Of a stretch of 44,170 nt of DNA, positions 21,001 through 28,400 are shown piece after piece. The stretch is from a virus: IMG/VR virus record IMGVR_UViG_3300022602_000177, positions 1 to 44,170 of that record; one strand, written 5' to 3'. Numbering within the stretch: the stretch's first letter is position 1; each line of letters opens with the position of its first letter. Below the pieces are notes generated by a model. The model ran no database searches. It was not told the DNA's origin and saw only the letters and a program-made list of their open reading frames with translations. The position numbers and the translations under genes are program-made.

Positions 21001-21654
21001 AGACAAGTTAGATTGAGCAGACTGTGTGCCTCGTACTCCTTCTGAACTTTGAATCCAGAATGGGTATCCTGCTTGATTAACAATAAATTTATATGTCCCA
21101 CCATAAGCCAGTTGAATTGATGGGTTTTGTACCCCGCTTGCAGTACTGAACATATAAGTTCCAGTTACTGGATCACGATTTACAATAAATGTTTCTTGTA
21201 TTGGTACTCCTGCTGCTGATATAGTGACTGTTGCCGGACCATCAGCTAACCAGTAATACTGATTGAAATTAACAAATTTGTCAAAGTCAAATGTACCATC
21301 ATAGCTATAACTTTCTGCTGCAAACAATCTAGATTGATTATTTGTAAGCCCACCAGAATATCCCAATTGCTGCAACACATCAATATAGCTACTAAAGAAA
21401 TTAATATTTCCAGTTATTTTATCTTTTACAACAACGCTAGGTTCTAATTGATAGTTTTGTCGAAGTGCTGTTGGTTCTGGAATATAATTGTCTGTGCTTT
21501 TGAATGTGGGTGCGAATTTGCGACCAACATAACCATAGATGTTGCGCAAGTCTGGTTGGGTAACTAATTGATCTAGTGTAGCATTCAAAAACTTTTGATT
21601 TGTGGTTGTTCTGTATGCTTCTGGTAAAAAGTTTGCTGTCTTAATTTGTGCCAT
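9082..21654 (-). CDS. Giant virion/baseplate-associated protein with seven-bladed beta-propeller (4190 aa)
   Basis: This uninterrupted 12.6-kb frame is over a quarter of the window. The N-terminus (ANFLPEAYRT..KFLNATLDQL) begins one base after gp6 stops. The first half is long beta-rich sequence with scattered YYW/W motifs. About residues 2175-2770 hold seven FG-GAP/integrin-type blades, each with an FG or YG start, an IGAPG-like core and a (G)VYVY-like exit; an extra domain is inserted between blades 5 and 6. A NYTSVPSVTVVGGGGSGA module and its partner lie near 3415-3480. Two copies of a VYxGNxxTQANTxAxGxVY unit lie near 3505 and 3790. Encoded where T4 has gp7, so a large wedge, fibre-network or host-adhesion protein is likely. 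The exact role is unknown. Confidence 0.75.
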   Translation of the reverse strand: MAQIKTANFLPEAYRTTTNQKFLNATLDQLVTQPDLRNIYGYVGRKFAPTFKSTDNYIPEPTALRQNYQLEPSVVVKDKITGNINFFSSYIDVLQQLGYSGGLTNNQSRLFAAESYSYDGTFDFDKFVNFNQYYWLADGPATVTISAAGVPIQETFIVNRDPVTGTYMFSTASGVQNPSIQLAYGGTYKFIVNQAGYPFWIQSSEGVRGTQSAQSNLSSRNVLGVTNNGIDVGTITFKVPQPTAQSYYTRLQLAGTADLSTALSYTQVQGQRLSAIISSGENGFDGVSTINQINLKSLIFVNTDLDDSKWTVNNVTAPVAIRRNAWQITLSSTNGVVDSDPIVTLNPLLQSFSISGLQKVFVGSGVSRSQYTYYLATDYLSYNRFNLMPNITAPLTTLYYQDGVGASYAGTISLLTPDTSVVDVTSIIGAKTYKSPNGVVFTNGLKVQFDLSAGSVEYQEKTYYVEGVGTSIQLIDTDLFVNPETFASSGLNSQDYITVNRASPDLNPWTRGNCWFHADVINLSATYNGVTPILDQSLRATRPIIEFEAGIQLFNFGSIAIAPVDLINFSVTDSRNIVQLQPYGYELDGVALTQGMRVVFANDFDPTVRNKVYTVNIIYIQNLGGNVINLEPASDADIAAKNNLIIQQGPYKGLQYYFTGSSWVQGQQKNSVNQQPLFDAFDATTGESISTYTDSTFAGTKIFSYSVGTGNNDSILGFPLSYRTFNQIGDIQFTNNFDSDIFTFTDGSGDIHTDVKINNYGWLRQNISLSENFPRNSWIKNTENTKQFQIISGVYDGKNPYFQIDIKQDTEVTVPYFRVYRNSIPTTGWELVTVGVLTYVKIIDSNLTAGDQIDIKIYNSNEVSEFGYYEVPENLNYNSANSPFESLTLGQLRNHLNTMVENSNQVVGIFPGNSNLRDIQIKQQGGSILQHASPVLYSELFLVDQNANFLSALDLSRREYGRLKNKIIELSMRTSGLDFTNIPALLDTLLTTINSAKNKTFPWYYSDMVPYGQIKNTITYTVQSAEITDYEISSVFPATTLSNQAVLVYVNGVQLTKDQDYTFDKNRAGVTITTDLTAGDTITIYEYSNTDGNYIPETPTKLGLYPKFTPIKYYDTTYVNPIYVIQGHDGSITPAFGDFRDDLLLEFEKRIYNNIKIDPSVLSLDIHDYLPGKFRDTEYSNSEFTQLLSDSFLLWVGNNKVDYIANTAFVSSNPFTWCYNKFTDANGESLPGYWRAIYKYFYDTDRPNTSPWEMLGFSQEPSWWESRYGVAPYTSGNMVLWDDLANGYIWNDGNPYTDNNFIRPGLQNIIPVDYTGALIPPSQILVKSLNTSQTSSNFKIGDQGPVETAWRRSSDFPYAFNQALALAKPAFYFGTLMNTNQYYKHPTIGQYVQSNTLQRIVPTGMDINGTTGVSGTTITRAAGYINWVAEYLRGTGIDPGTYLQSYLKDLSIQLAYKMASYTDQSFIQVIAEQSSPNSTNAGVVIPNESYTIEMNKSTPTGQVTYSAVVVEKTSTGYSVSGYDTAAPYFTIIPSLSNGNSYQIPVLNDVAVIYEDFQSYKVTIPYGYEFTTRQQVVDFLVSYQRYLQGIGFVFTDMDPDLGVQRDWILSTKEFLTWAQQGWGASSVIVLSPVLNHVSLYTTSGIVDKIQNSPTQSCILDTSYNFIKYSQMTVNRSSSIGGNLFDITANLGQTIALVRLAVVEYEHVIIFDNVDIFNDVIYVPELGNRQYRLKLVGKKTGSWTGDMNPPGFVFNKKTIDAWQSGTDYLMGSLVTYKNVNFTALQDIPAATTFDTTKWAQLTSSQIQTGLLPNFSYNAEKFNRFNDVDNPELLGDFHLYSDSTIGFQPRSYLTQYGLDEVTQAKFYQGYIRQKGTLNSIIAFNALGVNGATSNINVYEEWAMRVGEYGALDNNKSVDLILTEGTFNGNPVTLTLLANGTSISSNNIIGVYPNQLYKTEGIYTPSIYVNRDQSSDYSQDIQTAGYVDINDVTFTIYDMSNISKLNANILSVGVGNTVWTAKDPTNNWNIYRINETDVSITAATYSVDNVGVITTKSVHNRSQGDYIVIKDFDDRIDGFYLVYNIIDAFNFSVVFRGQAATQMQQALKITGKGSLYYLQSTRFKAPMDINTITPLHEWANNDKLWIDSDYETEGWVVYNKSTPWTGNVSTFNANLKLDANSYVSNVGYGGVVAINSTGSFAAASSKYLNNGHVYAFVSNVTNGNTFTLTANIAQYSGGTRFGASLDIAGNLLYIGNPGDGITQYGRVHIHQFNGNAGFPWTQTLSSPSMSNVGDLYGESVSASSDGKWLYVGAPQTANVYVYQANATNYYTYANTISVGNVYTVGGDTYYAYANTYYSTSNLTSIVNPVISNINPNFGYNIKTTSSGNQVVIGAPQASFGNIVSGAGAVFVFDRSIESFIANGSASYATTYNIPNNTSSIVVNGNVVTTGFTLSGNTITFAHAPVIGSVITIETNHFNSLETLTSTTPQSGANFGTSIWLSGNDADIIVSSPGYSAPGYFSGVVNRFVNEGAAYGTITGTNYNPVISAGDSIRINGIAVTFTAGNVITAAQNINSANIPGITAIAQSYGALTITSNVTTPYQRLIISPGNGNVMANLGLGVFANVQAILHPTTDDVTDFGTAVMTSPDSNTLIISASQGASYNTVTFDEDTTLFDNESTIYHDGIAGTGAVYVYGRVDQNLTSYAEDQYVLVERLSNNNLSANDQFGTSIAMNGNTMLIGAPGDSNSTTTDPASGNSVAISSAGRFYIYNNFSGNVGWDIVEQQEPQVDINSISRIYLYNANTNVITTHLDYIDPAKGKVLGAASEDLDFITSYDPAFYNSVTAFESTPNLANSLDYYWGPAQVTKTWWNTDLVRYMNYEKGNVEYRAKNWGATFPGSQIQICEWVASDVPPSAYTGPGTALYPDNSAYSVVTTVNPNTKLNTSTYYFWVTGKNTLENQSVHRNTISTIKDLIENPQAQDIPYAAVVRDDSVSLHGISALLSGNSTVLHLDYDVLKNTNVIHSEYQLMQEGNPNSVAPARIVQKLVDSLSGIDANGYPVPDPSLSPQMKIGLGIAPNQSLFVDRTLALQNWVEYTNSILTQYPIVNERNINPLYDSAPLPDYTTYDIQVATYAQLTYIDTVNLAAGYTVLVIADETNGNIWTTYNWNGTEWVLASEQSYYTPRYWSFADWYDSTYDSTVLPTYVVHNTSAVPELTLNVGDTVKVLNNGNGEFAVYRVNTDGSTSIVGIQNGTIQINSTLYTEAPSQEVRIILTAFSNYIWIGTLSRYYNSTFFFLINYILTEQPSIDWAFKTSFISIVHYFKTLSQPAAYSPDDQTYYENYINEVKPYRTSIREYLLNYQGNDEYYGDSTDFDIPATYLTAYGAYRSPDGSDPRDAIWLSTLPQYAMWNNNHSYSIGTVTVTNTGANYTSVPSVTVVGGGGSGANIQAILNYTTGGIESFKVIDSGRGYTSQPTIFINGTGTGAAGYPSLINHYQIDSLPTTELTTHSNVTVYSGNIITQANTNAYGTVYASSVGNIITLIDTVGMFNEKDYVFNDFANLNTNVTSVSTYTQFVNSSYNTIRNISTTIKFDRTAYSSNVITWAPNITVANNSIVSFNHQAYKATANVYSSAVLTMNGNLSANIGDYVTQHNTTANARIVSIAANLQVITVGNLTSNFVRRGGNISINGTDSGTRPVVVSNVFDYTKYELLEASSFDNAADRVVAYYNPVTGMPGKDLSQLMSGIEYPGVNVTGVSYEANTSVFSSNLFYTWSNTRAIYSSNIIIPTVSLTISNTAVVYTGNVVTQANTGATGVVYETSTGNSIVLVDVVGTFSTNSRFYISANSANLGVTVSSANSFNQDTEQNLVDFTQYHYQGGEPIVLVDTDNNTSYELNITEVDTWRIIVSGDLPTTTLGSNLSLKYYDFNNPTYLDSSISNTYTNSNVHSMIDGGAYYDTYSSHAPEEFVPGVTFDNLNLSVYTGMDNLPANVGLPVSANLIAQGYRSNVGYRIVQNMKGNAASTNTSLWPTYYGISAKHSTTLAANLNITDSNIYVTNATSLTSPDIATRRPGTVFINGEKIVFWGLDPVNNVLFNIRRGVDGTGAPMVHTVGEQLFDTTVNQLIPGGNAAHTTTWLNPPVGGPTQLIFLDNLGNQYTWVDESGDQFVTLGSSANAVTDGTELQGSTTEQALFIKGLT

Positions 21655-21655
21655 A

Positions 21656-24600
21656 TTAAATTACGATTCCCAATCCTGCTAAGGTTTGATTAATTTGCGC
21701 TGCTGTAATTGCGCTGATAATTTGTACATTTTCTGCTGTTGCAGCACTCACCATGATTTCATTTGGATTGCTGTTAATCTGTAATAAACCACCAAATGCA
21801 ATGTCAGTGCTTGCTGGTACAATAATAACACTTGCCACATTAGGGGCGAGTGTATTATGCAAATAGGTACTCAATTCACTAAAATAGAATGTGTCCCCAA
21901 AACTCCAGTTTGCTGTGTTAAAAAATTCGTTAATAGCAGCAACCGTGCCACTGATAACATCATTGTCGCTGACATTAACATTAGGATTTTTAACAATCTT
22001 AAATGTTGCTTGCAAACTTGGATCTGCTTTTGCGCCAAACAATGGTTTGAATTTACCAGTGTTATAAACTAATGTATCACTGATTGCCTTGAAGTTCTCT
22101 AGACTTGTGCTGCCAGTACCATACTCAGTTTTCAATTCATCGTTTGTTGGCAAAGTAGGTTCAGTGACTGTTCCAGTGGTATCTTGAATCCATGCTAGAT
22201 AATCCGCACTATATTGAGTTGTCAAAATATACAAGTCAATAATGTTGTTAGGAGCTGGATCGATACGACGGTCATTTGGGCTACTATGACGATATTGGAA
22301 CTGCAAATCTTGTCTACCTACTTCAGCAACATAGTCAGTTAATTGTGACAGACTTCTGACATTTGAGCCATTAATACTCAGTTGATAGAATTTATTTTCG
22401 CCTGTTGCATAGAAAATTTGTCCGCTAACATACAAGTTCCAGTTAGCAGTAATGTCTGCTTTGGTTGCATATATAGAAACAACTTTGGTATTGTCCACTG
22501 GAGCAGTTGTCAAGAAATTATTAGTCCCAGTAATCTCTTGGAAATAAACATACTTGAAGTTAGGGTTTACTGTTGGGTTTACTATGTTTGAAAACAAATC
22601 AGGATCGTTTGGAACCCCTGCATTAGTTGTTTCTGGGAAAGTAACTTTAACTTGTGTGTTGTCTACATAACCGTCTTGGTCAATTACTTGATCATAAATG
22701 TACCATGTTTGATTTTGTCCCAATGGCGAAGAGCTATCAGACTGTGTGTTTGTTTGTAGCACAACAATCTGATCGTTAATTGTCAATCCAGTTGAACTAT
22801 CATAAGTTTTAACTTCTGGATCAAAATAAAATACTGTTTGTCCTGCACTTTGGAAGATATACTCTACACCTCGTTGTGTAATATTGTAGTTGATACCGTT
22901 GTAAGTAAAGGCCAATAGCCAGCTGCTGTCAAGCCCTGCCCCACTTGTGTCACCTTGATGTGTGAGACTAAATGCACCAAGATTCAAATCTTTAGATTGA
23001 ATAATTTGCCAAGTTTGTGTTGCATTGTTGTAGCTCAATCCAATATTTTGATAAGTCTGTAATAAGTTAATAACAGAAGACAAGAATGCACCAGATGGAA
23101 TTGCATCGTTGAATATTGGGATAATACTTTCAACTATAGCATTTGACGGGATATTTTGACTCAATTGTGATTGATATCCAGATTTTGATATAGCAACACT
23201 TGCCCACAAATATTCGTGCTGGTTTGCGTATTGCGGGGTCCCAGTTTGAATATTGTTTTGAGCATCAAAATATTTACCTGTCCCTGGGCCAAATTTAATT
23301 AGTGATCCAGAATTAATATATTGTAAATTTGTTCCGCTAACACCTAACCCAGTTTGTTGTACAATATTACTACCATTAACAAAATACCCAAGACTATTAC
23401 TGCCAGTAGCACTTACTTGATTCCACAATGTAGTATTTGTGGGGGTGTATCTTGGGAAATTAGCATAGTAAAAATGCAACAATGATGTGCTGGTCAACAT
23501 CGGTGCAACTGTGTTATAAATTACTTGATATATGTCTCTTGCTGTATTAAAGCCAAAAGTCGCTGTTGGCAAAATAGTATTTTGATACAAAATACCATCA
23601 CTACCAAAAATATTTGTACTACTGTATTTGCCAGTAACATCAAGCACATCCAAGAAGCGACTTGTTCCAGCACTTGCTCTGTTCACTGCTTTAGCTTTAA
23701 GAATGCTGCTAAAGTTTGTGTAAGGCAACAAGTTGTAGTCTTCCCCAGTAACCATACGGTTTTGAGTGTAATACTGAGCAGGGGCTTTGGTCCTAATATC
23801 GTCAATGGTCTCACGAGTTTGTGCGTTTGACACTGTGTAGTGCAAACTTGCAGTGATCGTCAATGTTTCAACAGAATTTGTACGACTTACATATGGAATA
23901 TTAAATGTCACACTTTGAATTTCATCAGGAGTGACTTTATATTGCAATCCGTTGCTTGTTCTATAGTAAAGTCTGTACACGCCGTTTGGTATGTTGGCAA
24001 AACTGCCATCGCCAAACACTAGATCAATTTGATCATTGCTGCGGCTGTTAACTTGAAACAAGTTACGGTCTGTACTTTGATTGTAGATAACATTGATGCC
24101 TGCTACTGCTGGTACTTGGCTCCAAGCTGTTGTTGGATTTCCGTTAGCATCTAATTGATATAACCACACATCGTCATTGTTGATGTTATTGTAGTTTACA
24201 CTAACAACACGGTTAGGAAGGCTTTGATCTAAGTTGAAATCTTGTGTCGCCAAAGTTCCCTGTTTGAAGTATAAGAAATAGCCAGTATTAATACTGTTGT
24301 TACCCAAATTATCGTTTCTGTAAAGGAAATTGAATTTGCCATTTGGGGTTGGAGCAGGTTCATATATATAACTTTGTCCCGCTGTTGTAGCGCTGACAAC
24401 TTCAAAATCCATTTGTGTATTTTCAACAATAGCGCTGAAACTTTGTCTTGGTAACACATTTGGAACTAAGTTAACACTGTATTCGTCAGTGCGAATACTA
24501 TTAATAGTATTAGTGTTTCCAGGAACTCCGATTTGCTGATTGCTAATCAAAGTTGCATTTAAAATAAGAGAGAATTGCTCTTGCCAATCTTGATTTGCGC

Positions 24601-25039
24601 TATCATTCCAACTTATTAGCACATTACTAAGATTTAACCCGTTGCTATCATAGATAGTTTCTGTTGTATTAACGCTATCAATTTTTAGATAACCGCTTGC
24701 TTCAATGTTTCTTTTTGGATTATAACTAATCAAACGAGCAAGTTTAAGAATACTGTCACGGCGTTCTGCTGTATCAAAGAAGTTTTCACGAGCATTCATG
24801 TCGGTTCTGAATGCCAAACTTTGACCCAAGAATGCGATCAAGTCAATCAAAGCAATATATTCGCTTGATTCTGTAAAGTCGTTAAAATCTTCTGGATAGT
24901 ATGTACGCAAGTAATCAATCATGGTCTTGCGTAGAGTTTCAAAGTCGTAACTTTGAAAATTTGCTTGCTTAAATGTTTGGTAAAGCGTTGTCCAGTCTTG
25001 GTTTACCAGTAAGTTAGTCTGACGAGTTGTGATTGACAT
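21656..25039 (-). CDS. 6: Baseplate wedge protein gp6 (1127 aa)
   Basis: The N-terminal 125 residues carry the gp6 pattern: LRKTMIDYLRTYYPEDFNDFTESSEYIALIDLIAFLGQSLAFRTDMNARENFF, followed by RRDSILKLARLISYNPKR (given in parts: residues about 39-91 and 93-110). gp6 forms the inner ring of the contractile-tail baseplate and belongs to the same superfamily as phage P2 gpJ. At 1127 residues it is much longer than T4 gp6 (660), the extra being beta-rich insertions in the middle and C-terminal half. It has its own late promoter 23 nt upstream and is followed after one base by the giant gene, so those two are translated together. Confidence 0.9.
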   Translation of the reverse strand: MSITTRQTNLLVNQDWTTLYQTFKQANFQSYDFETLRKTMIDYLRTYYPEDFNDFTESSEYIALIDLIAFLGQSLAFRTDMNARENFFDTAERRDSILKLARLISYNPKRNIEASGYLKIDSVNTTETIYDSNGLNLSNVLISWNDSANQDWQEQFSLILNATLISNQQIGVPGNTNTINSIRTDEYSVNLVPNVLPRQSFSAIVENTQMDFEVVSATTAGQSYIYEPAPTPNGKFNFLYRNDNLGNNSINTGYFLYFKQGTLATQDFNLDQSLPNRVVSVNYNNINNDDVWLYQLDANGNPTTAWSQVPAVAGINVIYNQSTDRNLFQVNSRSNDQIDLVFGDGSFANIPNGVYRLYYRTSNGLQYKVTPDEIQSVTFNIPYVSRTNSVETLTITASLHYTVSNAQTRETIDDIRTKAPAQYYTQNRMVTGEDYNLLPYTNFSSILKAKAVNRASAGTSRFLDVLDVTGKYSSTNIFGSDGILYQNTILPTATFGFNTARDIYQVIYNTVAPMLTSTSLLHFYYANFPRYTPTNTTLWNQVSATGSNSLGYFVNGSNIVQQTGLGVSGTNLQYINSGSLIKFGPGTGKYFDAQNNIQTGTPQYANQHEYLWASVAISKSGYQSQLSQNIPSNAIVESIIPIFNDAIPSGAFLSSVINLLQTYQNIGLSYNNATQTWQIIQSKDLNLGAFSLTHQGDTSGAGLDSSWLLAFTYNGINYNITQRGVEYIFQSAGQTVFYFDPEVKTYDSSTGLTINDQIVVLQTNTQSDSSSPLGQNQTWYIYDQVIDQDGYVDNTQVKVTFPETTNAGVPNDPDLFSNIVNPTVNPNFKYVYFQEITGTNNFLTTAPVDNTKVVSIYATKADITANWNLYVSGQIFYATGENKFYQLSINGSNVRSLSQLTDYVAEVGRQDLQFQYRHSSPNDRRIDPAPNNIIDLYILTTQYSADYLAWIQDTTGTVTEPTLPTNDELKTEYGTGSTSLENFKAISDTLVYNTGKFKPLFGAKADPSLQATFKIVKNPNVNVSDNDVISGTVAAINEFFNTANWSFGDTFYFSELSTYLHNTLAPNVASVIIVPASTDIAFGGLLQINSNPNEIMVSAATAENVQIISAITAAQINQTLAGLGIVI

Positions 25040-25062
25040 TTAAAAATACATCCGTTATTATG

Positions 25063-25070
25063 TATTTATT
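25063..25070 (-). promoter_or_regulatory. T4-type late promoter (AATAAATA) for gp6
   Basis: Minus-strand AATAAATA lies 23 nt upstream of the gp6 ATG, in the 50-base gap after gp25. Sequence and spacing are like the other sites of the set. Confidence 0.75.
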
Positions 25071-25089
25071 AAATTCATAAAGTGCGTAG

Positions 25090-25476
25090 TTAATAAACGC
25101 TGCCAGTAGTAATCGTTAAAGAATCAGAATCAAACTGCAAACTCATGCTAGTTGCTTCGTTTGTAGCAAGGAAAGTCAAGTCTATTTGTATTAGCAACCC
25201 TTTATCTTGTTCAACAAGATTGATATTTGTAAGACTTACTCGTGGATCATACCCAACAATGTTTTTAACATCGTCAAGCACCAATTGTTCAGTATAATCA
25301 TCCAACGGATCAAACAAAACTCCCCAAATTATTGTACCAAAATTTGGATTCATCAAGCGTTCACCTTTACGGATACTAAAATGATTTAACAAGTCTTGTT
25401 TAACCAATTCAATGTCAGTGATGCGAAACTTCTTGTTTCTGTTTATTGTGCTAAATCCGCGATATAAAGTTGCCAT
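25090..25476 (-). CDS. 25: Baseplate wedge protein gp25 (128 aa)
   Basis: A short protein matching the gp25/GPW family: IKTD-like ITDIELVKQDLLNHF (residues 20-34), then IRKGERLMNPNFGTIIWGVLFDP (about 36-58, including the conserved GER and FG motifs), and a C-terminal beta part. gp25 is a core wedge component conserved in contractile tails and type VI secretion (TssE), where the E-R pair stabilises sheath attachment; E and R are both present. Encoded between the gp5 and gp6 genes, which fits T4-like baseplate clusters. Confidence 0.9.
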   Translation of the reverse strand: MATLYRGFSTINRNKKFRITDIELVKQDLLNHFSIRKGERLMNPNFGTIIWGVLFDPLDDYTEQLVLDDVKNIVGYDPRVSLTNINLVEQDKGLLIQIDLTFLATNEATSMSLQFDSDSLTITTGSVY

Positions 25477-25483
25477 AGTATAT

Positions 25484-25491
25484 TATTTATT
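25484..25491 (-). promoter_or_regulatory. Possible late promoter (AATAAATA) close to gp25 start
   Basis: Minus-strand AATAAATA matches the late motif but overlaps the gp5 stop codon and is only 7 nt upstream of the gp25 ATG, against 20-32 nt at the other sites. If used, the gp25 message would be leaderless or nearly so. It may be chance. Confidence 0.3.
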
Positions 25492-28400
25492 GTGTAAAAT
25501 TGGCTAATTGTATGTGTACTGCATCGGGTTTATTGAATGTACCACCCCAACGAAGACCATAACTTGGAAGATCGACTGTTCTAGCGACCAACGCCATTTG
25601 ACCGCTGTCGATAGCAACTCCACTATTATGTGCTGTTGCTGTACCACCTTTGCTTGCTGGTCTTGCTGGGGTAGTGATGCCGCCGGCTGTAGGATTATTT
25701 GGACCGCCACCAGCATCTAACCATCGTTGATAAACTGCTTCCTGATCCGCTTCACTTCTATATGCACTGGTAATAGCAATCTTGGCTCCAGTTTTTGCTT
25801 TATAGTCCTGAGCCATTTTTAGTATAGAATCTTTGAATGTGCCATTCAATTGATCGAATCGTTCTCTGGTACCAGTACCAGATGACTGGAATGTAAACAC
25901 TAAATCTGGATCAATACCAGTAGTATTTGGCCCATTCAAACCAACTGATTGCGCAGAACTTGCCACTGCACCGCCCGAAGCTAATACATCAACAGCATAA
26001 CGACCTTGTGTATACATTATTGATCCAACTAATGCCGAATCCATCAACTTGGATGTAGCTACTGCTGAATCACCACCGTTACGCCATTGCTTTGCTAAAT
26101 CTGCTGTACGGTATTCATGCATGACAAACATCATTCCAGCTGCTGTACAAACATCGTCATCGGGTTTAATGCCACCACTGGCTACTAATGCTGCGTAACT
26201 TGCTGTAAATTCATTTAATTGAATAGTGTCTTGTATGTTTGGACTATTAAAGAAATCATCTTGACTACTGATATTATCTCTACCAGTCCAACTGTTGTTA
26301 TTGGATAATGCCTTATTGCCATACTGTGTGACAGCATCTGGCTTGATGTATCCAGCACTTGCTAGATATGTTGCATCAACTGCATATTTACCTATTTTAG
26401 TACCGTCAGTTGACACATAGCTATAATTGAATTGACTCAAGAAATAGCCCAGTTCTGCCATCATGGCCTTAGCCTGTAATTGGCTTAAGTTAGGAGTAGA
26501 AGCTCCAAAGTTGTTTGGAGGACTAAAAGTAGTTGTTTTTGCCATGTATTCTGCTGGACAAGTCGGCTGTGCGACAGCCTGACCAGAAGCATTTGTTATG
26601 CCTATATCGGCGGTAGAACCTGTAGTAGTTGTACCAGTTGATACTGGTCTACCGCTACTGTCAGTAACAGGTTTGCCTGTACCATCAACCAATACCCCAG
26701 CTGGTGTTGCAGGAGTTTGATTTTGTACACCAGCATTAGCAAGACATTGTTGAATTACTGGCAACCATTTAGCTGCTGCTGCACCGACACTCGCACAGGT
26801 AATGCTACCGTCTGCTGCTTGCAAAGATTTATTCTGCATTGCTTGTGGGCTACCAGCTGGATTAACAACATAATTGTCTGGCTTACCAACTGCTGCGGGC
26901 CAGTAGATACACAAGTACAAGTCTTGTAGTTTAGGAGTAGGAGCTTTTTGATTCAAATTCTTCAACTGGAAGAATTTTTGTACCCAAGTCATTTGGTCTA
27001 CTCTACTTAGTTGTCGTAGTGCATCAGTTGTTGTTCTAAGATCGATACAAACTGCTTTACCAAATTGAATCAAGCCTGTATAGCCCAGACTGTTGGTGAT
27101 CGCTGGATCAAATGTTGCACCAGTTTCATTTGCCATACAAGCCAACAAATCAATATAGTTACAGTTCAACGCACTAGCAACTGATTGCACTGCTGAAATG
27201 AATGCTGTATCATTGCTCCACGGAGTAGGGACACCATTGACTTTACCGTTGTCTTTTGTATTTTTATTTGGTGCAGGTAATGTGTAGCTACCAGGAGTTC
27301 CAGCAGTTTTGGGAGCACATACACTGCTACTAACAGATTTAGTCAGCGGTGCAGGGGTCGTGCCAGCACCATTAACACCTTCTCTAGGCCATGGTTCATG
27401 ACTTGGAAGAAGAGTTACTACACTGTCAACACTGTCTGGTACACTATACCACAACTTGGTTGTCTTGTCGTCAAATGTTGTATCTGCAAGTTTGTTTTTT
27501 GCAACAGTCGGCATACTAACACTATTGCCCCCACCTGAACTATTCAGTGCAATACTGCTGCTATTCAATGCAATGCTTCCACCGCTGCTTATACCAATTT
27601 TACCATCTGCGCTTACAGTTAGTTGACTTCCACCAATACTTGTTTTTGTACCGTATATCAACATTTTTTCACTACCACCAAGACTAACTTGAGCACTATT
27701 CAAATTGAATGCAGCATCGCTGACCATGTTAATGGTACCACCACTTTGAATATTAATATCTTTATCAGCATGTAAGTTAAATGTACCCTCTGCTCGTACA
27801 CTATAGTCCCCTGCTGTATACATTTTAATACCAGTACCGTCAATCTCGATCCAAGTAGTACCGTCGCAATGACCAACATAAATCGTTGACTGATCATCAC
27901 TCATTGTTATTTGATGACCACCGGCAGTACGGAATCGCATCATTTGATTGCCACCTGTAGAATCTCCGTCATCCATAATAAGTGTATGACCACCTTTGCG
28001 AGTTGGCACTGAGTATTGATCTACTGGAACTGTACCAGAATTTACTTTGTTTTCATAATCGGGATCATCAGCTGGATCTTTAGTTAATGGTCTGCCAGGA
28101 GTACTAATACCAAATACATGACTTGGGGTTTCTCGCTGTGCGCTACTGGTAACAGCCCCTCTAAATGTATCTCTATCTAGACCTTGTTTAAACAATATAT
28201 TTGCTTGAAATTCATGTATGGGTTTTTTGTTTGTAAAAAATGTGCTGTTGATGGAACCATCAACATTCTCGTTAAATTCTACAACAGGTAGTACTTGAGT
28301 AGGAACATGTGAGCTGGGCAGTATGCTTGACTTGATGCCATCACTTACCATTGAAGTATCAATGTTATTACTTGTGCCTATGCCCGGCACCATCCAGTTA

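Noticed and set aside
25484-25491. Strong late promoter for gp25
   Set aside because: The octamer matches but is only 7 nt from the ATG and overlaps the gp5 stop codon, so it is listed at low confidence only.
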